64,000 nt of DNA from Flavobacterium stagni (GTDB lineage: Bacteria > Bacteroidota > Bacteroidia > Flavobacteriales > Flavobacteriaceae), in NCBI RefSeq assembly GCF_004122105.1, contig NZ_SBKN01000001.1, positions 558,001 to 622,000 of the forward strand. Reading direction: 5' to 3'. Under the pieces are notes generated by a model that was not told where the DNA came from, searched no databases, and saw only the letters and a list, made by a program, of their open reading frames with translations. The position numbers and the translations under genes were made by a program. Below, one piece after another: positions 24,534-33,570 of the stretch (position 1 is its first letter; each line of letters begins with the position of its first letter).

Positions 24534-24710
24534 TTATTTTGCTTCCTCTTTGGAATCTTCTTTCGCTTTGTCTTCTCCTTTAGCAGCGTCTTTAAATTCT
24601 TTAACACCCGCTCCTAAACCTTTCATTAATTCTGGAATTTTTTTACCTCCAAATAAAAGTAAAACAACGACTAAAATGACGATCCATTCGGTTGGTCCCA
24701 TTCTTCCCAT
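24534..24710 (-). CDS. tatA: Twin-arginine translocase subunit TatA/TatE
   Basis: 58 aa. Short N-terminal periplasmic piece, transmembrane helix (about 8-20, [13 protein letters not shown]), the diagnostic [14 protein letters not shown] hinge and amphipathic helix at about 20-33, and a charged Lys/Glu tail. TatA oligomers form the protein-conducting element of the Tat pathway for folded proteins. tatC is not in the window. A TACCTTTG promoter is at 24759-24766 on the minus strand. A second ATG at 24701 (MGPTEW) could also serve as start. Confidence 0.9.
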   Translation of the reverse strand: MGRMGPTEWIVILVVVLLLFGGKKIPELMKGLGAGVKEFKDAAKGEDKAKEDSKEEAK

Positions 24711-24758
24711 AGTATTGATATTTTGTGCTTTCGCAGTTTTTTAATTCTAATAAGGTAA

Positions 24759-24766
24759 CAAAGGTA
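24759..24766 (-). promoter_or_regulatory. Promoter -7 element for tatA
   Basis: Reads TACCTTTG on the minus strand, about 48 bases upstream of the tatA start. Confidence 0.52.
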
Positions 24767-24854
24767 AATAAAAAAAGTAACGGGTTGTGTTTTAAGGATA
24801 AGATTTCACGTTAAAGTTCGTTAATCCCTTACCGTTATCTCCCGTCACATTTGT

Positions 24855-24862
24855 TATATTTG
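24855..24862 (+). promoter_or_regulatory. Promoter -7 element for the 168-aa membrane protein gene
   Basis: TATATTTG, exact TAnnTTTG match 18 bases before the start at 24881. Confidence 0.55.
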
Positions 24863-24880
24863 TGAAATTAATCGCGATTT

Positions 24881-25387
24881 ATGTCGGCTAAAAAACTCAA
24901 GAAAAAAGAACGTCTCAAGAAACATTTGTTTACCAAAAACAGATTGGTCATTTTGAACGACGAAACCTTCGAAGAACTTTTTTCATTACGACTCACCTTA
25001 ATGAATGTTTTTGTGGTGGCAGGAGTAGGAGCCATTCTTATCATCTTTGTAACCACTTTCATCATTGCGTTTACACCACTTCGCGAATACATTCCGGGTT
25101 ATCCTTCAACCGAGTTAAAGCGGAATGCCACAGAATTAGCACTGAAATCCGATTCATTGGAGTTTGCCATCAAAAAAAATGAAGCGTATTTGCAATCGAT
25201 TCAAAAGGTATTGAATGGGAATTTAGAATATGCCAAAGTCAACAAAGATTCGATATTAGCTATTGCTGTCGACACTTTACCCGATTTACAATTGACGCCA
25301 AGTGAGAAGGAATTGGAATTGCGGAAGGAAGTTGAATCGGAGGAAAAATTGGCAAAAGAGAAAACGAATAAAAAAGGCAAAAAATAA
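24881..25387 (+). CDS. Single-pass membrane protein resembling the N-terminus of flavobacterial M23 peptidases, without the peptidase domain
   Basis: 168 aa. Basic cytoplasmic start (SAKKLKKKERLKKHLF), then RLVILNDETFEELFSLRLTLMNVFV, one membrane helix (about 45-65) and TPLREYIPGYPST, followed by a helical periplasmic part and a Lys/Glu tail ending KKGKK. I recall this N-terminal arrangement from longer flavobacterial proteins annotated as M23 peptidases; here no LytM HxxxD/HxH motif follows. The stop overlaps the GH3 start by one base (TAATG), so it is translationally coupled to that gene. Confidence 0.65.
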   Translation: MSAKKLKKKERLKKHLFTKNRLVILNDETFEELFSLRLTLMNVFVVAGVGAILIIFVTTFIIAFTPLREYIPGYPSTELKRNATELALKSDSLEFAIKKNEAYLQSIQKVLNGNLEYAKVNKDSILAIAVDTLPDLQLTPSEKELELRKEVESEEKLAKEKTNKKGKK

Positions 25388-26874
25388 TGTCATTAAAGTC
25401 CCTAGCAGCAAAAATTTTTGCCCATAAAATTCATAATGACACTCAGAAATGGGCGCAACGGCCCGTGGAAACCCAACAAAAGGTGTTTCGTGATTTGATT
25501 CGCCAAGCTCAAACTACCGCTTTTGGAAAAGACCATCATTTTGATCAAATACACTCCCATGCCGATTTTGTAAAACACGTTCCCATTCGGGATTATGAAC
25601 AATTAAAATCGTATGTAGACCGCGTTGTTCAAGGAGAAGAAAATGTACTATGGAAAGGAAAACCCTTGTATTTTGCCAAAACATCGGGGACAACATCGGG
25701 TGCAAAATATATTCCCTTAACCAAAGAATCCATGCCGTTTCATATTCAAGCGGCGCGAAATGCGATTCTCAGTTATATCCACGAAACAGGGAATGCCGAT
25801 TTTGTCGATGGAAAAATGATTTTCCTGCAAGGGAGTCCGAAGCTCGAAATGAAAAACGGTATTCAGTTGGGCCGACTTTCAGGAATCGTGGCTCATTATG
25901 TTCCAAACTATTTGCAACGCAACCGCTTACCCAGTTGGGAAACCAACTGCATTGACGATTGGGAGACCAAAGTGGATGCCATTGTTCAAGAGACCATTAC
26001 TCAGAATATGAGTGTGATTTCAGGGATTCCAAGTTGGGTGCAAATGTATTTTGAAAAATTAGTCCAAACCGCCGGTAAACCTGTAGGGGAGTTGTTTCCC
26101 AACTTTAATTTATTCATTTATGGCGGTGTGAACTATGAACCCTATCGCGCCAAATTTGAACAGTTAATGGGGCGAAAAGTTGATGCGATCGAACTCTTTC
26201 CCGCTTCGGAAGGGTTTTTTGCGTATCAAGATTCCCAAAAAGAAAAAGGCATGTTGTTGCTCTTGAATTCGGGTATCTTTTATGAATTTGTCAAAGCGGA
26301 TGAATTTTTTAACGCAAATCCAAGAAGGTATACCATCGGCGAAGTGGAGTTGGGTATCAATTATGTGATGTTGCTTTCGACCAATGCGGGTTTGTGGTGT
26401 TATAATATTGGGGATACTGTTCAATTCACCAGTTTGTCGCCGTATCGTGTCATTGTTTCGGGTCGTATCAAACATTTTATTTCGGCTTTTGGCGAACATG
26501 TAATTGGTAAAGAAGTAGAGGAAGCCTTGCGCCAATCGGTGGAAGGAACGACTGTTCGAATCAACGAATTTACAGTAGCTCCCCAAATCACTCCTAAAGA
26601 AGGATTGCCGTATCATGAATGGTTGATTGAATTTGAAAATGCTCCCGAGGATTTGAATGCTTTCGCTTTAAAAATCGACCAAGCCATGCGCCAACAAAAT
26701 GTGTATTATGACGATTTGATTACCGGAAATGTACTCCGAACCGTTGTGATTACTCCTGTTGTATCCAATGGTTTTCAAACCTATATGAAGTCCATCGGGA
26801 AATTGGGTGGACAAAATAAATTACCCCGATTAGCCAACGACCGTACTATTGCGGATCAATTGCCCCTACTATGA
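25387..26874 (+). CDS. GH3-family acyl-adenylating protein
   Basis: 495 aa, covering the length of the GH3 auxin-responsive-promoter family. The ATP-binding motif is in YFAKTSGTTSGAKYIPLT (about residues 97-114), and further GH3 segments are FIYGGVNYEPY, ELFPASEGFFAYQ and YNIGDTVQFTSLSPYRVIVSGRIKHFISAFGEHV. Plant members adenylate carboxylic acids and conjugate them to amino acids; bacterial substrates are largely unknown. It overlaps both neighbours by 1-4 bases, so it belongs to a compact operon. Confidence 0.9.
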   Translation: MSLKSLAAKIFAHKIHNDTQKWAQRPVETQQKVFRDLIRQAQTTAFGKDHHFDQIHSHADFVKHVPIRDYEQLKSYVDRVVQGEENVLWKGKPLYFAKTSGTTSGAKYIPLTKESMPFHIQAARNAILSYIHETGNADFVDGKMIFLQGSPKLEMKNGIQLGRLSGIVAHYVPNYLQRNRLPSWETNCIDDWETKVDAIVQETITQNMSVISGIPSWVQMYFEKLVQTAGKPVGELFPNFNLFIYGGVNYEPYRAKFEQLMGRKVDAIELFPASEGFFAYQDSQKEKGMLLLLNSGIFYEFVKADEFFNANPRRYTIGEVELGINYVMLLSTNAGLWCYNIGDTVQFTSLSPYRVIVSGRIKHFISAFGEHVIGKEVEEALRQSVEGTTVRINEFTVAPQITPKEGLPYHEWLIEFENAPEDLNAFALKIDQAMRQQNVYYDDLITGNVLRTVVITPVVSNGFQTYMKSIGKLGGQNKLPRLANDRTIADQLPLL

Positions 26875-27743
26875 AAAAGCTCCTATTTATCCTCCTATTG
26901 CCACTATTTGCGGCAGCACAAATCAAAGGAATTGTCAAAGATAGTTTGACCAATCAACCCATTCCGTATGTTAATATTTGGGTTGAAGGCGAACAAATCA
27001 GCGGAACGACTGAAGACAACGGGACTTTTCAATTGCCACAAACCGGAAAGGGAACTTTTTTAGTTTTTACATCGGTAGGTTATGTAAAAAAACGCGTTCC
27101 TTTTGCAGAAGCCGCTACCGTTCACTTACAACCGGACGAGTATATTTTGCAAGAAGTGACCATTTCTGGCCAAAAGAGCACCAAAGAATTGGAAATCGGA
27201 ATTCGGAAAAACACAGCTTATCAAGCGTTTGATAACGGACCTAAAATTGAAACGAAGTTTTTCCCTTATTTAGATGCTTATAAAAAAACGAAATACATCA
27301 AGAAAGTCAGGATTCAAACCGACAGTAAATTGGATTCCGCTTTGGTGAAATTGCATTTTTATACAGTCGATGAAAACGGATATCCCGGCAAAGAGTTGTT
27401 GAAAAAAGATTTGATTATTGCGGTAAAAAATGGAGTTACCAATATGAAAGTGGATATATCCGATTACCATTTGGTGATGCCGAAATCGGGAGTATTTGTA
27501 GGGTATGAAAAATTATTGATTGAACGGAATAAGATTGAAAAAAATATAACCGATCCGAATTCAGGGAATACGAGAGTGCAACGTACCTATTTTCCATTCA
27601 TTTTGTATTGTTTTGTAGAAAGTGAAGCACAATTTGTGTATTCGGGTGGAAAATGGGTGAAAAAAACGCCCGCCAGTGAAGGTTCAGATAATCAAAAGAT
27701 AACAGTTTTTGAACCGGCAATTAACCTGATTTTATCGAACTAA
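26871..27743 (+). CDS. Exported carboxypeptidase-regulatory-like domain protein
   Basis: 290 aa. Signal peptide (MKKLLFILLLPLFAAAQ), then a carboxypeptidase D regulatory-like Ig-type domain (GIVKDSLTNQPIPYVNIWVEG through VTISGQ, about 18-100), as found at the N-terminus of TonB-dependent receptors, but no plug or barrel follows. The C-terminal 170 residues form an uncharacterised beta-rich region (VRIQTDSKLDSALVKLHFYT). The start overlaps the GH3 stop by 4 bases (ATGA). Likely periplasmic or outer-membrane associated. Confidence 0.78.
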   Translation: MKKLLFILLLPLFAAAQIKGIVKDSLTNQPIPYVNIWVEGEQISGTTEDNGTFQLPQTGKGTFLVFTSVGYVKKRVPFAEAATVHLQPDEYILQEVTISGQKSTKELEIGIRKNTAYQAFDNGPKIETKFFPYLDAYKKTKYIKKVRIQTDSKLDSALVKLHFYTVDENGYPGKELLKKDLIIAVKNGVTNMKVDISDYHLVMPKSGVFVGYEKLLIERNKIEKNITDPNSGNTRVQRTYFPFILYCFVESEAQFVYSGGKWVKKTPASEGSDNQKITVFEPAINLILSN

Positions 27744-27755
27744 CGCCAAAATCAC

Positions 27756-27763
27756 TACCTTTG
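27756..27763 (+). promoter_or_regulatory. Promoter -7 element for the DUF6909 gene
   Basis: TACCTTTG, exact TAnnTTTG match 22 bases before the ATG at 27785. This promoter may also drive the start of the polysaccharide operon, since the next genes follow with almost no gaps. Confidence 0.6.
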
Positions 27764-27784
27764 CGGGTTAGTAAAAATATTTTA

Positions 27785-29476
27785 ATGAAAGAAATTAAAA
27801 ACATTTCGCGCTCCAGAGCGCAAGAGTCCTCGGCAGCTATCGAGCGACTGTACATTACAATGCGTCATTTATTCAACCGTGGTTTTTACAAACCGATGGG
27901 TGTTTCCGGCGACACATTACGAGAAGCTTTATTACAGCTTCGCCCCGAAATTTACGGCAGTATTGCCGATGAGAAAGTAGAATTAAACGGTCTACTTTAT
28001 GTGATTGAACGTTTACCTATTGGTATTGAAGAGTGTCGTTACATCAACTTAACTTCGGATGAAGGCTATTCTAAATCCCATTTTAAACCAATTATTCCAC
28101 CTAAGCGTCGTCGCAATTGTTACCGCATTGATGACGAACAGATGAATGTGGAAATCACCCGTGGACGTTCGGATATCTATGACATTTTAACCCATTTGAC
28201 ATTTATTTTCATCGAATCGCACAAGATTAAAGATCGCGTGTTGTTGGATGATATTGAAGTAGAAGTTACGCGGGATTGGCAAAAAATCGAACAAGTTGTT
28301 TTACAAGGCAAAAAATTGACCCAAATTGAAAAAGAAGTGGCAATTTCTCATGCCGCCAATGTTTTGGGACGTAGTTTTTCAGAAGTGCTTGATATTTATG
28401 ATGCGTTTGCGATTCCAGAAAAACCAGATCGTTTTATCCATGTGATTTATTGGTTAGGAAAATTAGCCATTGAAGAAATTGTAGACAACAATAAACGTAC
28501 GATTACATTCAGTCCAATACTAAGAGAGCGTTTAGGACACCATATCCACGGAGAGATTTGGGCCAATACGATCAAACGTACTTTGGATGAAAACGGGTTA
28601 ATTACTCGTCCGATTCACATTATTAGTGCGAATATGCACAGTGTGATGAATTCCATTTATGCACAATGTGTTTTAGGTGCAAAATACAAAGACAAATCCG
28701 AATATGCGATTTATGAAGACTTGAGTGCTTCTGAAAATAAGGAATTGCGCAAGAAAGTGGAAGAATATGCCTTGAAAAACGGGATGATTTCAATGCCCGA
28801 CACCTCAGGAACCAATATTGATGTACAGTTGTTTGATACGGCAAAAATCGATTGGAAAAAATCCAATTTCCCCAAAGCGAAGATGCAAGGCGAAGCACCT
28901 GTAATTATTGTGATGGATTATGCGTTTGGAGAGCAAGCATTTGAAACGATAGACGAACTTTTGAAACCCTATAAAACTTCAGGAAAAGAGAAGGTTTTAC
29001 TTAATGTAGAATCGGTTTCTATCATGGGTAAAGCGGGGATTCTTGAGGGAGGAAAAGGCGATATTATGATTCCGAATGCCCACATCAACGAGGGAACAGC
29101 GGACAACTATCCTTTTGACAACGAATTGACTAAAGAATTGTTTGAAGGTCACGGCATTCCTGTTTACGCAGGTCCGATGATTACAGTACTCGGAACGTCA
29201 TTACAGAATAAAGATTTGTTGAAATTTTTCCACGAATCCACTTGGGGTGCTATTGGATTGGAAATGGAAGGCGCTTATTATCAAAAAGCCATTCAATCGG
29301 CTTCGCGCATTCGTAAAAGCATCAATCCTAATGTAAAAGTTCGCTATGCGTATTATGCATCTGATAATCCTTTAGAGACAGGAAGCACGCTAGCATCAGG
29401 AGGATTAGGTACTACAGGTGTTAAACCTACTTATTTGATTACGATAAAAATTTTAGAACAATTATTTAACCTATAA
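27785..29476 (+). CDS. DUF6909 family protein with a nucleoside-phosphorylase-like C-terminal region
   Basis: Start taken at ATG 27785 (MKEIKNISRSRAQESS); a TTG at 27761 overlaps the promoter. The 563-aa protein matches a conserved flavobacterial family as I remember it, function unassigned. The C-terminal third reads like the PNP/UDP phosphorylase superfamily: GGKGDIMIPNA, GPMITVLGTS, the ribose-binding-type GLEMEGAYYQKA and an Asp in YYASDNPLETG at the place of the catalytic Asp. AMP nucleosidase and MTA/SAH nucleosidase share this fold. The N-terminal about 300 residues are unrecognised. It lies 4 bp before the Wzz-like gene. Confidence 0.72.
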   Translation: MKEIKNISRSRAQESSAAIERLYITMRHLFNRGFYKPMGVSGDTLREALLQLRPEIYGSIADEKVELNGLLYVIERLPIGIEECRYINLTSDEGYSKSHFKPIIPPKRRRNCYRIDDEQMNVEITRGRSDIYDILTHLTFIFIESHKIKDRVLLDDIEVEVTRDWQKIEQVVLQGKKLTQIEKEVAISHAANVLGRSFSEVLDIYDAFAIPEKPDRFIHVIYWLGKLAIEEIVDNNKRTITFSPILRERLGHHIHGEIWANTIKRTLDENGLITRPIHIISANMHSVMNSIYAQCVLGAKYKDKSEYAIYEDLSASENKELRKKVEEYALKNGMISMPDTSGTNIDVQLFDTAKIDWKKSNFPKAKMQGEAPVIIVMDYAFGEQAFETIDELLKPYKTSGKEKVLLNVESVSIMGKAGILEGGKGDIMIPNAHINEGTADNYPFDNELTKELFEGHGIPVYAGPMITVLGTSLQNKDLLKFFHESTWGAIGLEMEGAYYQKAIQSASRIRKSINPNVKVRYAYYASDNPLETGSTLASGGLGTTGVKPTYLITIKILEQLFNL

Positions 29477-29480
29477 TAGC

Positions 29481-30452
29481 ATGAGTACAACTCCACAGTC
29501 TACTGGCGAAAAAGAGATTGATTTGTTTGAGATGAAAGATAATTTTGGAAGTCTAACTTCTGGGATTACAAAAAGAGCCGTTCAATTCATTTCGTTTTTT
29601 ATCAATAATCGAAAAAAAATAATCCTGTTTTTTGTCATAGGTATTGTCTTGGGTACAGGCGCTGATTATATAACGAAATCCTATACTACACAAGTAATCG
29701 TTACCCCAAATTTTGGAAGTAATGATTATTTGTATTCCAAAGTTGATTTAATCAATTCTAAAATTATTCAAGGGGATACTGTTTTTTTGAAAAATGTAGT
29801 GGGTATTAAAGAGCCTAAGAAAGTGGCTGAAGTAACTGTAAAACCGATTACCGACATCTATCGTTTTATTGAAAATCGCCCCGATAATTTTGAATTGATT
29901 CGGTTAATGTCTGAGGATGCTGACATTAAGAAAATTATTGAAGATAAAGTGACGAGTAAGAATTACCCGATCCATGAAATTTTAATTGTTACCGCAAAAC
30001 CTACAACCAAAGATAAAGTGGTTACCCCGATTTTGAATTTTGTAAATCAATCGGATTATTTCAAAAGACTTCAAGTGATAAACATTCAGAATGTTAAAAA
30101 TAAAATCAAAGCCAATGATTTGATAATCAAGCAGATTGACGGGGTTCTTAATAGTTTTTCAAATGGAGTTAATGGAAATCAAAAAAGTGACAAGCTCGTT
30201 TATTTTAATGAAAACACACAATTAAATGATATTATTAAATCAAAGAATGATTTGGTAATTGAGCAAGGAAATCATAAAATTGTATTAGTAAACTACGAAA
30301 AAATTATCAAAGAGATCAACACTTCTCTGAACTTAAAAAACACAAGTGGTTTAAGCGGCAAATTAAAGTTGGTATTCCCATTTTTATTTGTGTTAATTTT
30401 CACCACCTTCCGCTTTTTCAAGAAGATTTATAAACTTCAAGCTAAAAAATAA
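29481..30452 (+). CDS. Wzz-like chain-length/co-polymerase candidate membrane protein
   Basis: 323 aa with one membrane helix near the N-terminus (about 48-66, [18 protein letters not shown]), a large periplasmic middle with predicted helices and a second membrane helix near the C-terminus (about 302-318), then a short basic tail. This two-helix layout is that of Wzz/PCP polysaccharide co-polymerases. Direct coupling to rmlA (1-base overlap) supports this, but no classic Wzz signature is clear, so the assignment is inferred. Confidence 0.6.
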   Translation: MSTTPQSTGEKEIDLFEMKDNFGSLTSGITKRAVQFISFFINNRKKIILFFVIGIVLGTGADYITKSYTTQVIVTPNFGSNDYLYSKVDLINSKIIQGDTVFLKNVVGIKEPKKVAEVTVKPITDIYRFIENRPDNFELIRLMSEDADIKKIIEDKVTSKNYPIHEILIVTAKPTTKDKVVTPILNFVNQSDYFKRLQVINIQNVKNKIKANDLIIKQIDGVLNSFSNGVNGNQKSDKLVYFNENTQLNDIIKSKNDLVIEQGNHKIVLVNYEKIIKEINTSLNLKNTSGLSGKLKLVFPFLFVLIFTTFRFFKKIYKLQAKK

Positions 30453-31315
30453 TGAAAGGCATCATACTTGCCGGAGGTTCTGGCACACGATTACACCCGT
30501 TGACATTAGCTGTTTCAAAACAGTTAATGCCCATTTATGATAAACCGATGATTTATTATCCGTTATCTACTTTGATGTGGTCGGGAATTCGTGAAATACT
30601 TATTATTTCAACACCACATGATTTACCATTATTCCAGCAACTGTTGGGGGATGGTTCTCGTTTAGGGTGTCGATTTGAATATGCGGTTCAAGAACATCCC
30701 AACGGTTTGGCAGAAGCTTTCATTATTGGTAAAGAATTTGTCGGAAATGACAAAGTAGCTTTGATTTTGGGCGACAATATCTTTTATGGGACAGGATTAG
30801 CTGAGTTATTGCAAACCAATAATGATCCTGAAGGAGGTATTATTTATGCGTATCATGTTCAAGATCCAGAGCGTTACGGTGTGGTTGATTTTGATAAAGA
30901 GGGAAATGTACTTTCAATTGAGGAAAAACCAGAACATCCTAAATCCAATTATGCCGTACCGGGAATTTATTTCTATGATAATTCGGTGCTGGATATCGCT
31001 GCCAACATTCAACCGAGTCCACGTGGTGAATTAGAAATTACCGATGTCAATAAAGAATATTTAAAACAAGGCAGATTAAAAGTGAGCATTCTTGACCGAG
31101 GAACGGCTTGGTTAGATACAGGAACATTTCCGTCGTTAATGCAAGCGGGTCAATTTGTTCAGGTGATCGAAGAACGCCAAGGTTTAAAAATTGGCGCCAT
31201 TGAAGAAGCGGCTTTTAAAATGGGTTATATCGATGCTCATCAATTGGAAACCATCGCTCAACCGCTATTGAAGAGTGGTTATGGCGTTCATTTGATGTCA
31301 CTTTTAGAACGATAA
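30452..31315 (+). CDS. rmlA: Glucose-1-phosphate thymidylyltransferase
   Basis: A 287-aa nucleotidyltransferase making dTDP-glucose from dTTP and glucose-1-phosphate, the first step to dTDP-L-rhamnose. The signature [11 protein letters not shown] is at residues 8-18 and the conserved [17 protein letters not shown] follows at about 24-40. Sugar-binding ENIF-type motifs appear as LGDNIFYG and EEKPEHPKS. It is followed at 1 bp by rmlC. Length and motifs fit RmlA well. Confidence 0.96.
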   Translation: MKGIILAGGSGTRLHPLTLAVSKQLMPIYDKPMIYYPLSTLMWSGIREILIISTPHDLPLFQQLLGDGSRLGCRFEYAVQEHPNGLAEAFIIGKEFVGNDKVALILGDNIFYGTGLAELLQTNNDPEGGIIYAYHVQDPERYGVVDFDKEGNVLSIEEKPEHPKSNYAVPGIYFYDNSVLDIAANIQPSPRGELEITDVNKEYLKQGRLKVSILDRGTAWLDTGTFPSLMQAGQFVQVIEERQGLKIGAIEEAAFKMGYIDAHQLETIAQPLLKSGYGVHLMSLLER

Positions 31316-31316
31316 T

Positions 31317-31868
31317 ATGGAGTGTATTCAAACGGAATTAGAAGGCGCTTTTATCCTTGATCCAAAAATAATTCGGGATGAACGGGGTTATTTTATGGAA
31401 AGTTTTAACGAACAAACCTTTGAAAGAATTACAGGTCAACACGTACATTTTGTACAAGACAATCAATCCTATTCTTCCAAAGGAGTATTGAGAGGGTTAC
31501 ATTACCAATGCGGTGAACATGCTCAAGCTAAACTCGTACGCGTATTGCAAGGCGAAGTTTGGGATGTCGCCGTCGATATTCGCCCGGATTCACCTACGTT
31601 TGGCAAACATGTTGGCGTCTTATTAAGTGGAGAAAACCAAAAGCAATTTTTTATTCCTCGCGGATTTGCCCATGGATTTATAGTACTCAGTGATACCGCT
31701 ACTTTTTTCTATAAATGTGATAATTATTACAACAAAGAAAGCGAAGGAGGAATTATTTATAATGATGCTGAAATCGGAATCGATTGGCAAATGGGAAAAG
31801 ATACTTTAATTATCTCTGATAAAGACAAAGCTTTGCCTGATTTTAAAAACGCACGTAACGTATGGTAA
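31317..31868 (+). CDS. rmlC: dTDP-4-dehydrorhamnose 3,5-epimerase
   Basis: A 183-aa cupin epimerase of the dTDP-rhamnose pathway. The catalytic His62 is in RGLHYQ (59-64). The conserved VWDVAVDIRPDSPTFGKHV strand carries the partner Asp, and IPRGFAHGF completes the active-site region. It overlaps rmlD by 7 bases. Confidence 0.96.
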   Translation: MECIQTELEGAFILDPKIIRDERGYFMESFNEQTFERITGQHVHFVQDNQSYSSKGVLRGLHYQCGEHAQAKLVRVLQGEVWDVAVDIRPDSPTFGKHVGVLLSGENQKQFFIPRGFAHGFIVLSDTATFFYKCDNYYNKESEGGIIYNDAEIGIDWQMGKDTLIISDKDKALPDFKNARNVW

Positions 31869-32722
31869 TAGTAGTCACTGGAGCTGCGGGTCAGTTGGGT
31901 CAATCGTTGCAGCATGTGGCTCAAAAATTCACCGATATTGAATGGGTGTTTTGCGATTCTGCCACCCTTGATATTACCGATGCGTCTTCAACACAAGAAT
32001 TATTTTTACAGAAAAAACCGAATTACTGCATCAATGCTGCGGCATATACCGCTGTAGATAAAGCCGAATCTGAACCAGAGAAAGCGTATTTAATTAATGC
32101 TATGGGTCCGGAAAATTTGGCTAAAATTTGTGCTGAGATTGGGACCATTTTAGTTCATATATCTACCGATTTTGTTTTTGACGGCACCCAAACGACACCC
32201 TATGCAGAAACAGCTCCTACGGCTCCACTTGGCGTTTACGGCGCGAGTAAATTAGCCGGGGAATTGGCAATTCAACAGCATGGAAACGCTTATTATATTA
32301 TTCGAACTTCCTGGGTTTATTCTCCCTTTGGGAATAATTTTATGAAGACGATGTTGCGATTAGCTGCGGAACGCGACAGTTTGTCCATTGTAAATGATCA
32401 AATTGGAACACCAACTAACGCCTTAGATTTAGCGGCTGTGTTGATTGAATTAATTCAAAAAGACAGTGCTATGGAGGTTCATCCTTATGGGATTTATCAC
32501 TATAGCAATGAAGGGCAATGCAGTTGGTATGATTTTGCCAAAGCCATTTTTGAAAAAAATTCAACAGCTATTTCTGTTCAACCTATAACTACCGATCAAT
32601 TTCCTACACCAGCAAAACGTCCCGCCTACAGTGTAATGGATAAGGCAAAAATTAAAAAGAATTTTAACATTGCGATTTTAGATTGGAAGGAAAGTTTGTT
32701 TAGTATAGAATCAAATTCTTAA
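31862..32722 (+). CDS. rmlD: dTDP-4-dehydrorhamnose reductase
   Basis: A 286-aa short-chain reductase completing dTDP-L-rhamnose. NAD(P)-binding GAAGQLG is at residues 7-13, the STDFVFDG strand at 101-108 and the catalytic Tyr126-x3-Lys130 in VYGASKLAGE. The upstream dehydratase RmlB that should make its pathway intermediate is not in the window. The gene is followed by an AT-rich 86-bp gap and then a methyltransferase. Confidence 0.95.
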   Translation: MVIVVTGAAGQLGQSLQHVAQKFTDIEWVFCDSATLDITDASSTQELFLQKKPNYCINAAAYTAVDKAESEPEKAYLINAMGPENLAKICAEIGTILVHISTDFVFDGTQTTPYAETAPTAPLGVYGASKLAGELAIQQHGNAYYIIRTSWVYSPFGNNFMKTMLRLAAERDSLSIVNDQIGTPTNALDLAAVLIELIQKDSAMEVHPYGIYHYSNEGQCSWYDFAKAIFEKNSTAISVQPITTDQFPTPAKRPAYSVMDKAKIKKNFNIAILDWKESLFSIESNS

Positions 32723-32808
32723 AATTTTTGTTCTATTCTTTTTCTAATTTTCTAATAGTTATATTTACATTTTTAATAGTATTAATTGCCATTGCATATC
32801 TTTTTTAA

Positions 32809-33570
32809 ATGGATTTATCTGAATTTTCAAGGCTGGAAGACAAAGCCAACTACCAAAGACACCCGTGGGAAACATCAAGAAAGAATGTGCTCCATACCTT
32901 TTTAAAACAATCCAAAATATCTTTTCCAGTGGACAGAATTGTTGATATTGGTAGTGGTGATGCCTATGTTATTCATACGTTGGTAGATAAGAATTTGTCG
33001 AAAGAATATTTTGCAATTGATATTGAATATACACCTGATGTCATTCAACAATTGAAAAGTAACAATAACAACAGTGCTGTTAACTACTACAAAACAATTC
33101 AAGAATTCAACGAAACAGAACAAAAAGAGGACAACACCTTGTATTTGTGCATGGATGTCTTGGAACATCTTGAAGATGAGAAAGTCATTTTAGATCATTT
33201 ACACTCAAGAAACAGAAAAGCCCATTATTTTTTTGCTGTACCAGCCTTTCAGTCGGTTTTTTCAAGTCATGATGTTCTTTTAGGGCATTACAGACGCTAT
33301 ACGTTACCTCAGTTGAAAAAGGTTTTGGAGTCCAATGGTTTTACAATATTGGACGAAGGTTATTATTTTTTCACCCTATTGATATTTAGAAATCTCGATA
33401 AGTTGTTGAAAAAAGATAAAAAAGAATCCATCGACAATTGGGGTGCCGGGAAATTCAAAACAGGATTGATAAATGCAATGCTATCTATTGATTTTCGTAT
33501 TACCTTACTCATGAAAAAAATAGGAATTAAGATTCCGGGTCTTTCTTGTTATTGTTTATGTGTAAAATAG
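32809..33570 (+). CDS. Class I SAM-dependent methyltransferase
   Basis: 253 aa. The SAM-binding glycine motif is in VDIGSGDAYVIHTL (about 46-59), followed by an acidic strand end (AIDIEYTP) and the motif II-type LYLCMDVLEHLEDE (about 114-127). The C-terminal part (HYRRYTLPQLKKVLESNGF) is typical of Methyltransf_11/23-type sugar or lipid methyltransferases. It probably methylates a glycan or lipid intermediate. It overlaps the next glycosyltransferase gene. Confidence 0.82.
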   Translation: MDLSEFSRLEDKANYQRHPWETSRKNVLHTFLKQSKISFPVDRIVDIGSGDAYVIHTLVDKNLSKEYFAIDIEYTPDVIQQLKSNNNNSAVNYYKTIQEFNETEQKEDNTLYLCMDVLEHLEDEKVILDHLHSRNRKAHYFFAVPAFQSVFSSHDVLLGHYRRYTLPQLKKVLESNGFTILDEGYYFFTLLIFRNLDKLLKKDKKESIDNWGAGKFKTGLINAMLSIDFRITLLMKKIGIKIPGLSCYCLCVK

